Below, in pieces: positions 6,229 to 13,746 of a DNA stretch of 36,866 nt. The translations under genes and the position numbers were made by a program. The DNA comes from a virus. Location: positions 1 to 36,866 of IMG/VR virus record IMGVR_UViG_3300020203_000047; one strand, given 5' to 3'. The first letter of the stretch is position 1. Each line of letters opens with the position of its first letter. The notes under the pieces are model-generated. The model was given only the letters and a program-made list of their open reading frames with translations. It did no database searches and was not told where the DNA came from.

Positions 6229-7656
6229 TCAGGTCTTGATGATCATGTTGGCTGTCAGCGACGGCTGCAGGATTGAGGCTGACGTGGTCGTAATTGTCAC
6301 CGAAGTGTGAACGTGAGCGTCGACGCTGAAAGCCGAAGCTGAACCCTGGTTACCTGCTGAACCGACATTTCCGTTGGCAGCACCTGTGCTACCGGTACCA
6401 GCAAAGGTCTTAGCCTCGACACCGCCCGTAGCTCCAAGCGCTTCGCCGTTCGGCAACATGCTAGCACTAGTCAGACGACCAGCTGCCGACGTCCCCATGG
6501 TATCGCTGCCAACGATAGTGCGACCACGTGCATCGGGCAGCGTGAACGTGCTTGTACCATTGCCGCAGCCATAAGGATTGAGGCGACAGGTCTGGACACC
6601 GGACTGGCTGCCAGCGGTGTTGACCGCAGCACCGCCAGGCGTGGCGCTCACCTGGAAGGTATTAGCTGCGAATCCAGCGGTGATAACGTAGTAGTTGGTG
6701 CCAACCGCAAGGTTGGTGGGCAGCGCGCCTGTGGTCTCGAACGACACCACGTCACCAATCACAAGCGGATGTGAATTCCATGTCACCACGCCTGGGCTGG
6801 CAATTGTGATGGTGACCGTAGCGGTTTCAGTGATGGCAGCAAACAGTGCTGCGTAGGTGGCACGCGATACAGCCGTGCCATTGCACAGCAGCCAACCTGA
6901 AGGAGCTGTGCGACCTGAAAACGGGAGTGGGCCTGTGCCAGACGGTGCTGAAGCCACAGCGCTCAAAGCAGCAGCGAGACGAAGAGGCGTTACAGCACTG
7001 TTGTTGTCGGTGCCCACTGTAACGGCAGATGCTGTCGTCGGCTGAATGCCCATGAGCTGGACGTTCGAACCTTGGACAATAAACTCAGCCACTTGACCAC
7101 TGAGCAACTCACCACCGATCAACGCACTGCCATCACGACGATAGATGGGCACAGCACCTGCACCGTAGTCGAGCGTGCTTGACCCGGTGTTATCATTGTC
7201 AATCAAGACGCGAAGCGGGGTGCCTTCGATGACTGAAGTGATCACAGGCAACATGCCGACTATGTATGAGTTGACGCTGCCAGTATCGACGGCGTAGTTA
7301 CTCGCCTGAGCCTGCGCCTGACTAGCCTGGAGGAAGGTGGTGAGGCCACCAGATGTAACCAGTTGGGCGAACAGGTCATTGGCCGTCCAGCTAAGCCCCG
7401 TTGTGCCCTCCTGGGCACGTTCAACTATGAGTGTATCACCAGTACGTGCAGTCATGAGCACGACCTCACGCAACAGCCCTGTGGCCGTATCCGTAAGCGT
7501 GCAAGGCACACCCTGACCGGGGGCAGGATTGGGAAACAGCGCACCACCACCTGATGCCACGGTGATCGTGGTAGTGATATTATTGATGGACCCTGCCAGG
7601 GTCGTCTGCGCGTTGTTGGCGAAGAGCAGCTCTTGGGAGTACGCGTTCACGGCCAT
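6229..7656 (-). CDS. Tail fibre with phage tail-collar domain split by module A (475 aa)
   Basis: The N-terminal ~200 residues include a beta-domain with ARTGDTLIVERAQEGT, typical of phage fibre attachment regions. Residues 245-275 start a tail-collar domain (PFSGRTAPSGWLLCNGTAVS, YAALFAAI). Module A (280-356) then interrupts it, and the collar resumes at ~359 with NPYGCGNGTSTFTLPDARGR. The chain ends in a Gly/Ala-rich tip with HVHTS, similar to collagen-like or metal-binding fibre ends. The likely role is receptor binding or short-fibre function at the baseplate. It is downstream of baseplate genes and upstream of two other fibre-type genes. Confidence 0.8.
   Translation of the reverse strand: MAVNAYSQELLFANNAQTTLAGSINNITTTITVASGGGALFPNPAPGQGVPCTLTDTATGLLREVVLMTARTGDTLIVERAQEGTTGLSWTANDLFAQLVTSGGLTTFLQASQAQAQASNYAVDTGSVNSYIVGMLPVITSVIEGTPLRVLIDNDNTGSSTLDYGAGAVPIYRRDGSALIGGELLSGQVAEFIVQGSNVQLMGIQPTTASAVTVGTDNNSAVTPLRLAAALSAVASAPSGTGPLPFSGRTAPSGWLLCNGTAVSRATYAALFAAITETATVTITIASPGVVTWNSHPLVIGDVVSFETTGALPTNLAVGTNYYVITAGFAANTFQVSATPGGAAVNTAGSQSGVQTCRLNPYGCGNGTSTFTLPDARGRTIVGSDTMGTSAAGRLTSASMLPNGEALGATGGVEAKTFAGTGSTGAANGNVGSAGNQGSASAFSVDAHVHTSVTITTTSASILQPSLTANMIIKT
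6589..6819 (-). repeat. Module A copy 2 (inserted in the tail-collar domain)
   Basis: This 231-bp module encodes residues 280-356. It begins TVTITIASPGVVTW, has FETTGALPTNLAVGTNYYV in the middle and ends NTAGSQSGVQT. It sits exactly between the two halves of the collar signature, so the insertion point is visible. Length is identical to the other two copies. Confidence 0.88.
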
Positions 7657-7668
7657 GTTACGATCCGA

Positions 7669-8730
7669 TCAGTTTGTGTTGACGATAAATTGAAATTGGA
7701 ACGGCAGCTCAAGCACGCCGGCATCAACTGCAGCCTTGAATATGGGAACCAGCGGACTAACAGGAATTGATATCGACGTAGTGATAAACTCGTTGATAGT
7801 AAAATCATTGATGAGTCCTGCACCAATGATTGCACCACCATCTGCATAGCGCCTGGTACTTTGGAGGTTGATGTTAACCTGGTTGTCTACTCCAAAAGTA
7901 ACGCTGATATCGTATGTCTCATCAACGTAACCAGTACCACCATTCAATCCTGTCAGAAATCGTTTGATGCGGCGTTTAAGCCATCGAATATCAAACAGTT
8001 TTCCATCGCCCTTCCACAAGTGCCAAGTCAGGATGCGGCGAAAGACGTCGTCGTCAGTGAGGAAGTAGTTCGACGGTCCTCTGATATCCAACTCGTTGAT
8101 CGCCAACGTATTTAGCTGGTAGGTGTTGAGAGCACCCAAGTCCGTGCTCATCCCAGAAGGCAACGCTGGGCGAATCATTCCGTACAAGCCTGATGCAACC
8201 CAATCCAGCAGCGAGCCTGATACGTTTGGGTTGGTATAGACCGGAAGCATGATCGTCGCGAACCATGTCACGTATAGCTGTGCTAGATCGTTGTAAGCTT
8301 CGACAAACGCAATCAGATCTTCATCGTCGTTATATTGAAGGTACAGATACGACGGAATCACTGCGGTGCGCGTCGTAGGAGCTGTTGGCGGAAAGGGACT
8401 TGTTGACGGCTGATAGTTCGGTGGCTCATGAACAACGATGCCTGAGAACTTGTGTCCTGCGCTGGCGGCGTTGACGCTGACCTGCCTCACACCTTCAGGA
8501 AAGTAGAATATCTGACCAGGCTGAATGGGAAAGGTAGTAGCGGTCTCGTAGAGGGCAGCAGATCCCGTAAAATCAATATAAAGAACCTCCAGAAGAGACA
8601 CCCCTTGATCCTCGGACGCGGCAGGGTTCTGGATCATGCCACCGAGCACAGGACCATAGGCCACCGTTACTGGTTGGCCTCCTACGGGAACGGCATCCGC
8701 TACCAGAGCCCAAAGCTTTACTTCTGACAT
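7669..8730 (-). CDS. Baseplate/tail protein in the gpI position (353 aa)
   Basis: I chose ATG 8730, four bases after the J-protein stop; the longer frame from 8799 would overlap J by 65 bases. Residues ~1-110 are the small beta-domain shared with the 103-aa protein at 5907-6218. Residues ~125-353 have FVEAYNDLAQLYVTWF, then LLDWVASGLYGMIRPALP. A helical WHLWKGDGKLFDIRWLKRRI segment and a beta-rich end follow. In P2-like and Mu-like tails the gene after J encodes protein I, which links the wedge to the fibres. Context and length suggest the same role here. The family is not certain from sequence. Confidence 0.65.
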   Translation of the reverse strand: MSEVKLWALVADAVPVGGQPVTVAYGPVLGGMIQNPAASEDQGVSLLEVLYIDFTGSAALYETATTFPIQPGQIFYFPEGVRQVSVNAASAGHKFSGIVVHEPPNYQPSTSPFPPTAPTTRTAVIPSYLYLQYNDDEDLIAFVEAYNDLAQLYVTWFATIMLPVYTNPNVSGSLLDWVASGLYGMIRPALPSGMSTDLGALNTYQLNTLAINELDIRGPSNYFLTDDDVFRRILTWHLWKGDGKLFDIRWLKRRIKRFLTGLNGGTGYVDETYDISVTFGVDNQVNINLQSTRRYADGGAIIGAGLINDFTINEFITTSISIPVSPLVPIFKAAVDAGVLELPFQFQFIVNTN

Positions 8731-8734
8731 TGTA

Positions 8735-10396
8735 CTAGCCCTGATCCACGTCGATGCCACTAGACTCGGCAAAGAAGTATGATTCTGGATCGCCTTCAAC
8801 GATCACCGTACCTGCCACAGGAGGAGTAGATATACCGTTGATAGAAACGGCGAACACAAGTCGCGTCAGCAGCTCAGGCGCAAGCACCGGCGCGATAGCA
8901 GCACGAAACACTTCAGCTGCAGTGTCGAGGTTAATAGGCTGGCCGGCATAGATACTGTTGACGTAGTCAGCAACAGCAGGTCCTCCCAGCTGGGCCACAG
9001 CGGCAGGAGCCACGAAGTTCAACGACGACGTGTTCCAGGTTATAGCCATGGTCACCACCTGCTGAGGTGGATTTACGAACGGGATCACATACGAGTCGGG
9101 CCAGTCGTTGATAGTAACACTGAGGTTGCGTGGGTTTGGCGTTACGATACCGTCAGAAGTATATGTGAGCGCTGTCGTATCAAACAAGGCAATGCCAGCC
9201 ACAATGGACCCCAGTACCGTAGACGAGCCGGGAGTGACCATCTGCGCGGCTTTAAGGGTGGTACCGGTTGTACCAGCTACAGCCACGTACGTACCATTGT
9301 ATCCAGCAGGACTACTACCAACGATAGTGAACGTGCTACCTACGGTGATACCGTGCGATGCTCCAGTCGTGTATGTAGTTTCATTAGCCGACCAAGATTG
9401 CCCGGTCAGGTTACGTGACGAGAAGCGAGTGCCCAGGGAGAAGCTTTTCTCGTTGATTACCGCCAGGACGGCATACGAACCGTCGAACGTGCCAGGATCA
9501 ACAGCATCAATCTCAATGTTGTCCCCCTGGGCAAAACCGTGATTCAGAAAGGTGTCGACCACGCCAGGATTGGTACTGCTGATGTCTGATATGAACAGCT
9601 GTGATCCTGACAGATTATTTACGTCGAACAGCGCGGTCCAGATAGCATAGGCCACCTTGTAAGGATCGCCTCCACCGACAATTACCATCCATTTTCCATC
9701 GTCGCGCTGCTGGACAGCCACCAGTCTGGGCTGCACACCGCTTACGTTTCCTAACATGGTCCTCAGATAACGTGCCATGCCCTGCGAAGCTGCGAGGTTT
9801 GCCTGCAACACCCGCGAGCGATATGACTCTGCTGTTTCCGTTCCAGTGCCAGGCACACCCGCTTCGGAGTTGACAACAGTAAGTGTGATCGACGACGGCG
9901 GTGGGGTAACCAACTGAGTGACCGTACCAGGCGGCACTGCCCAGGAGCCTGACAGAGAAGCCAACGCAAACAACTGATCGGAGAGGCCATCAGTACCAAT
10001 GATGCCTCCGCTCTGCACCACGTACTGATACGTGCCGTCCGACACGATAAAGCCCTGTGTGATAACAAAGCCTGCTGGACCGCTGAACGTAAGCAGTACG
10101 CTGGTGTTGCTACCTACACCGAGCGGGATGCCTAGCATTTGCCCCAGCTGCGCCAGCAAGAAGTTGTTCGCACCGAGTGGAGTAAGCGAGTTGACAGTCT
10201 CCACGCGTGCCGAGTCGCACTCGACGATAGCAGCTACGTCGGTCGAGGAGATGTCCTCGATCAGCGAGCCCGGCAAGTTGGCGGTGTAGCCTGGGCGCAC
10301 CGCTGCCACCGACGCCAACAGCTGCGCCTGAATGGCTGCCGGTGTTTGGGGCTGAAGGCCGGCTGCAGTGATCACAACGGGAAGATTGTCAGCCAT
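8735..10396 (-). CDS. Baseplate J-like protein with two inserted beta modules (553 aa)
   Basis: Residues 1-265 follow the baseplate J/gp47 pattern. They contain LPGSLIEDISSTDVAAI near the start, NFLLAQLGQMLGIPLG, a beta-domain (FIVSDGTYQYVVQSGG) and the ESYRSRVLQANLAASQGM helix. Residues ~270-330 and 334-401 are FCCH-like modules (module B type). The J frame then resumes with PRNLSVTINDWPDSY and ends with LDTAAEVFRAAIAPVL, a gp47-like C terminus. J proteins form the wedge arms of the contractile baseplate. The gene follows a gp25-like gene. The insertions make it longer than Mu gp47 or P2 J. Confidence 0.85.
   Translation of the reverse strand: MADNLPVVITAAGLQPQTPAAIQAQLLASVAAVRPGYTANLPGSLIEDISSTDVAAIVECDSARVETVNSLTPLGANNFLLAQLGQMLGIPLGVGSNTSVLLTFSGPAGFVITQGFIVSDGTYQYVVQSGGIIGTDGLSDQLFALASLSGSWAVPPGTVTQLVTPPPSSITLTVVNSEAGVPGTGTETAESYRSRVLQANLAASQGMARYLRTMLGNVSGVQPRLVAVQQRDDGKWMVIVGGGDPYKVAYAIWTALFDVNNLSGSQLFISDISSTNPGVVDTFLNHGFAQGDNIEIDAVDPGTFDGSYAVLAVINEKSFSLGTRFSSRNLTGQSWSANETTYTTGASHGITVGSTFTIVGSSPAGYNGTYVAVAGTTGTTLKAAQMVTPGSSTVLGSIVAGIALFDTTALTYTSDGIVTPNPRNLSVTINDWPDSYVIPFVNPPQQVVTMAITWNTSSLNFVAPAAVAQLGGPAVADYVNSIYAGQPINLDTAAEVFRAAIAPVLAPELLTRLVFAVSINGISTPPVAGTVIVEGDPESYFFAESSGIDVDQG
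9194..9397 (-). repeat. Module B copy in baseplate J
   Basis: This module encodes about residues 334-401. Key residues are SWSANETTY, SHGITVGSTFTI, PAGYNGTYVAVAGTTG and VTPGSSTVLGSIVAG. A more diverged related unit precedes it in the protein (bases ~9407-9589; NHGFAQGDNIEI, GTFDGSYAVLAV). Together they form a tandem pair inserted in the J core. Confidence 0.8.
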
Positions 10397-10405
10397 GAGT
10401 GATAC

Positions 10406-10780
10406 CTACGTGGGTACGGGCTGCTCAGCGGCAATGCGCCTGGTGAGCGTGATGCCTTGGTGGGTGGTGACACGGAAATCATACACCGGGTCGGGAAGGT
10501 TGCGCTTGGCTACGATGAGTGCAGCGAAGAACTGCGAGTAGTACTGCTGCGTGTACACAATATAGAAGTCAGGCATGATCTGTTGCAGCACACTCTGCTT
10601 GGCTGGGATGCCGAAGTTCGCCCAGAAGGGAGACTCGTTCAGGTTGAGCTTGAGCGTCTGGGCCATCGCGGTCAGGTAAACGAAGTCGTTCAGACCATTG
10701 GCATCGGTTGACACCTCCACCCAACGTTTCGGGCCATCGGGCTGAAGCGGGTCGACGAGCACACGTCCGTAGGTCCTCAT
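10406..10780 (-). CDS. gp25-like baseplate wedge protein (124 aa)
   Basis: ATG 10780 overlaps the spike stop as ATGA and has AGAGGA just upstream, so I prefer it to the TTG at 10795. The chain has a helical core (DFVYLTAMAQTLKLNLNESP), then FGIPAKQSVLQQIMPDFYI and a beta end (PVYDFRVTTHQGITLTRRI). This pattern and the position between spike and J fit the gp25/gpW (P2) wedge family, which nucleates sheath assembly on the baseplate. The match is by pattern and context only. Confidence 0.68.
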   Translation of the reverse strand: MRTYGRVLVDPLQPDGPKRWVEVSTDANGLNDFVYLTAMAQTLKLNLNESPFWANFGIPAKQSVLQQIMPDFYIVYTQQYYSQFFAALIVAKRNLPDPVYDFRVTTHQGITLTRRIAAEQPVPT

Positions 10781-11403
10781 GGTATCCTCTGCCAACGTAG
10801 ATATCCATCGGGGTCTTTGTAGACACCGTCGAGCGGGATGCCCTTGGACTTGGCGTCAGCGTCGTCGGTAGCCTCGGTCCAGTTTCCCTTGAGCAAGTTC
10901 TGGCCCAGGGGGCCGTTCAGCTCGATGCCGCCGTCCTTGGTTAACAATAGGCTCACCGTGCTGTCCTGCGTGCGGAGCAGCACTCCGTCAGGTCCGATGA
11001 TCACATGCCAGTTAGGATCGTCGGTGTCTTCGAACTCGGCGTTACCTACTGGCAGGAACACCGCGTTAGATAGATTTGGTAGTTGATCGAAGCTGGCGAC
11101 ACCGCCTCCCAGTCCGCTCATGCCTCCCATGTACAAATCAGCTGGCACCACATATCCTTTAGTGCCTGCTTGGATGGGCAACCGCGTCCACTCAGTACCA
11201 GCCAACGGGCAGGTCACATTTGGAATCGTGATCACGTCACTTTGTATCTCGAACTTCACCGTGACAATAGTCCCGGTCTCGTCGATGCTAACTACAGATG
11301 CAGGCAGTCTTTTTCCCATGAGTTGTTCATGAGAGGCCTGTTTGTCATCTACAAAGCGGTTAAGGCTTTCGACGAGAGGAGTTTTTTGCGCGTTATCAGC
11401 CAC
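10777..11403 (-). CDS. Baseplate central spike protein, gp138/gpV-like (208 aa)
   Basis: Residues ~30-120 form an OB-fold-like barrel typical of phage spike N termini: MGKRLPASVVSI, then TVKFEIQSDVITIPNV, and a GTKGYVVPADLYMGG segment. A beta-helix-like stretch follows (HVIIGPDGVLLRTQDSTVSLL, DGGIELNGPLG). The chain ends with DPDGYLRWQRIP. The trimeric spike plugs the tail tube and pierces the outer membrane. No apex metal-binding HxH was seen. It starts two bases after the hub stop and overlaps the gp25-like gene. Confidence 0.8.
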   Translation of the reverse strand: MADNAQKTPLVESLNRFVDDKQASHEQLMGKRLPASVVSIDETGTIVTVKFEIQSDVITIPNVTCPLAGTEWTRLPIQAGTKGYVVPADLYMGGMSGLGGGVASFDQLPNLSNAVFLPVGNAEFEDTDDPNWHVIIGPDGVLLRTQDSTVSLLLTKDGGIELNGPLGQNLLKGNWTEATDDADAKSKGIPLDGVYKDPDGYLRWQRIP

Positions 11404-11405
11404 GG

Positions 11406-12509
11406 TCAGCTCGGCGCGTTGAAGGCTGCGTTGATCTTGGCCTGGTTGTTAGCCTCGATGGTAGCAGCCGATGGAGGTACGAATACGGCATCGTACGACG
11501 TCACCCAGCTAGCAGCATCGGCCTGACGGAAATTCCCAAAGTGGTGAGCCTTTTGCACTACAAACACCCCTTTGAACGCGCTGTCGGAACGTGCAGGCGT
11601 GCCTGGAAAGGCAGCTCCAGGTACCGTCAACACGTAAGGCGAGTTGAGTTTTTCAGGCATCTTGATGTAATCAGCCACGCTTATGTCGGCGCGCATTACC
11701 GTTTTAAAATTAATGCTTGTGGCAGTGATCCATGTCGGCTGACCGATCATATCTTCGAATGCGATCTTGATGGGATTGGAATACGAATTCTTGCTGTAGT
11801 CCTCGGTGCCATCATACACGAGCACCGTGCGTTCTTTGATAGTGATCTCTACACCTTTGTAGGAGATGCCTGACAACGTTTGGAAACCAGCGAACAGCTT
11901 TTGCCTCGTCAACCGCTGGATAGCGGTAGCAAAATCAGACAGCTTCGTGTAGATGCCGGTCTGCTCAGAACTCATTTTCAAATCGGCGCTTATGGACATC
12001 TTAATCTCATAGCCAGGCAGGGCTACCTGCAACGTGGCACGTATCGCCGACGACAGCGGTGTGTCCTTGGGCCAGATAAACGAGAAATTCAGCGGCACTC
12101 CACCCACGCCGGTAGGCGGGAGAATAATCATGTCCAACGTGCGATCAGTACCGATCATGTTACCGAACGCCTGGAAGATGGTGCCTACCACGATCACACC
12201 TGCCTGCCCAGGTTTGGCTAGCGGTAACCCTTTCTGCATGCCCGCTTTGATAACAATATTATGCTTGGCCAGGTTGTTAGCTTGGCCCAGCTCTTCAATG
12301 CTCACGCCCCAGACTCGTACAAACGATCCCTGCAGTGGCGTCGCATAGTTGTAGAGCGGAATATTCAGCTCGACGTTAAGCGCTCCTGGTAGCGTTCGAC
12401 CGTTCACATAGCTGCTATAAGTATCTGTCAACTGTAAAGCTGACAACGAGCGCGGTCGTACAACTTCACCGCTCTCAGGGTTAGTGATTTTAATGCTGTA
12501 GTAGCGCAT
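11406..12509 (-). CDS. Baseplate hub protein, gp27/gpD-like (367 aa)
   Basis: Length, order (plug, hub, spike) and domain feel match phage hub proteins. A beta-barrel opens the chain (RYYSIKITNPESGEVV ... ALNVELNIPLYNY). A middle segment with ATLQVALPGYEIKMSI and a segment GISYKGVEITIKERTVLVYDG follow. The end includes FKGVFVVQKAHHFGNFRQ, near the 'H' loop common in hub proteins where Mu gp44 or P2 D contact the spike. It forms the trimeric adaptor between the sixfold tail tube and the spike. Its start overlaps the plug stop as TGATG. Confidence 0.75.
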   Translation of the reverse strand: MRYYSIKITNPESGEVVRPRSLSALQLTDTYSSYVNGRTLPGALNVELNIPLYNYATPLQGSFVRVWGVSIEELGQANNLAKHNIVIKAGMQKGLPLAKPGQAGVIVVGTIFQAFGNMIGTDRTLDMIILPPTGVGGVPLNFSFIWPKDTPLSSAIRATLQVALPGYEIKMSISADLKMSSEQTGIYTKLSDFATAIQRLTRQKLFAGFQTLSGISYKGVEITIKERTVLVYDGTEDYSKNSYSNPIKIAFEDMIGQPTWITATSINFKTVMRADISVADYIKMPEKLNSPYVLTVPGAAFPGTPARSDSAFKGVFVVQKAHHFGNFRQADAASWVTSYDAVFVPPSAATIEANNQAKINAAFNAPS

Positions 12510-13000
12510 CAGGGATTAACCTCAAACTGCTGCGAGGCCTCCCTGAACACCAGCGTCGACGAGGCAAAGTAGCCCTCGGCCAAGTTGATATTATAGCTGA
12601 CCAACCCCAAGGTGGAAGCCTCACCAAGGTCGACCTGAATGGGATAAACAAATTCGTTCGCCTTAGTTATCAAGGCCCGTACGAGACCGTTGTAACCCAC
12701 AGGCGCGCAACCACGAACGGTCAAAGCTAATGTATCCAACACGTTGAAACCATGAGGTTCCTCCGTGGTCGCTACAGCATACCCGTTCGCCCATGTTAGA
12801 GATTGAATCGGTATGGCACTGATCGATCCGATCAATGCTTTAGAAAACACCAGCGTTCCGTCCAGTGCGTAGAGGTTGAGGTACCAGCGGTTGCCGAAAA
12901 AACTCCACATCACGCTGGCTTGATACGTTTGACGATCAAGCTCAGGTTGGAAGGTGAAGACCTGATTCGGCGGCGGGTTAAACTGGATGAGCGTAGTCAT
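12509..13000 (-). CDS. Baseplate plug-like protein with module B insertion (163 aa)
   Basis: The first ~67 residues (FTFQPELDRQTYQASVMW, FFGNRWYLNLYALDGTLV) and the last ~27 (LAEGYFASSTLVFREASQQF) together match a ~95-aa phage family like the Pam3 gp18 baseplate plug. Residues 68-136 interrupt it with module B (PHGFNVLDTLALTV, PVGYNGLVRALI, LGEASTLGLVSY). The plug lies below the tube and holds the hub in the resting tail. ATG 13000 overlaps the upstream stop (ATGA). Confidence 0.72.
   Translation of the reverse strand: MTTLIQFNPPPNQVFTFQPELDRQTYQASVMWSFFGNRWYLNLYALDGTLVFSKALIGSISAIPIQSLTWANGYAVATTEEPHGFNVLDTLALTVRGCAPVGYNGLVRALITKANEFVYPIQVDLGEASTLGLVSYNINLAEGYFASSTLVFREASQQFEVNP
12593..12799 (-). 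repeat. Module B copy in the baseplate plug
   Basis: It encodes residues 68-136, the most diverged of the B copies. It keeps LTWANG, HGF, the P-x-GYNG turn and a final GLVSY strand. It splits an otherwise compact ~95-residue protein, so it must form an added surface domain. Confidence 0.7.
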
Positions 13001-13746
13001 AGCGGACCAGTGTTAAACGCTGAGGCTGCGGACGTACCAGCCGCAATAGCACCAGACTGCAACGGTGCAACAGCCACGCCCGCGATGCTACCTGGGATGC
13101 TAGCTGCGGTTGACAAGCCCGACCACGCAGCGTTGCCAGGTATCTGTACGCCCCCAGTGATCATGCTGAAAAGTCCGTTCTGGGCCTGCTCAGCCTCCTC
13201 AAGGGTGATCAGCGGACGCTCAAAATCGAACTGCCACGCGTTCTGGGGCTGCTTGGTGAGCGCCGTGCTTGCATCACGCATGCTGCGCATGATGCAGTTG
13301 GTATAGATGTACGATGGAGTTGCCACAATGTATGTGCCACCGCTGGAGTTATGAAGCGTCAGCACCTTCTGCAGTGCCATGATAATCGGTAGGCGCTCCC
13401 AATAGCCAAAACCGTTCTGCACCGGGCACACCATCAACATAGACACCGTGAGTGGCATGCTGATGGTAGCGTTGGCAGCCACGCTCTGAGTAGCGAACGG
13501 GTAGCGACCAATCTCCTGGTCGATCAGGGTTGAGCCGGGCAGCGGCTGGAAGTTGGCGAAGAAGCGATCAAGACCAATGCCACCCGCACCACTCAAGAGG
13601 CCCAGGGGGAGGTTCAATGCCTCGGTCACCGCTAGGATGGGCAGCATGCGGCCAGGGAAGCTGTTCACGAGCCCATTGGTGAGGATGATGGGGCTGATCT
13701 GGAACGCAACTTTCCAAGCGGCCAGGCCGGGGGTGTAGCCGCTCAT
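12997..13746 (-). CDS. Tail/baseplate protein after the tape measure (249 aa)
   Basis: Recognisable blocks are FFANFQPLPGSTLIDQEIG, then SMPLTVSMLMVCPVQNGFG, a TLHNSSGGTYIVATPSYIY strand pair, and PQNAWQFDFERPLITLEEAE. The C-terminal ~60 residues are low-complexity Ala/Ser/Gly. Such proteins recur between tape measure and plug/hub genes in small contractile tails and are likely tube-terminus or baseplate adaptor proteins. I cannot name the family. It overlaps both neighbours by four bases, which argues for fixed stoichiometric expression. Confidence 0.65.
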   Translation of the reverse strand: MSGYTPGLAAWKVAFQISPIILTNGLVNSFPGRMLPILAVTEALNLPLGLLSGAGGIGLDRFFANFQPLPGSTLIDQEIGRYPFATQSVAANATISMPLTVSMLMVCPVQNGFGYWERLPIIMALQKVLTLHNSSGGTYIVATPSYIYTNCIMRSMRDASTALTKQPQNAWQFDFERPLITLEEAEQAQNGLFSMITGGVQIPGNAAWSGLSTAASIPGSIAGVAVAPLQSGAIAAGTSAASAFNTGPL

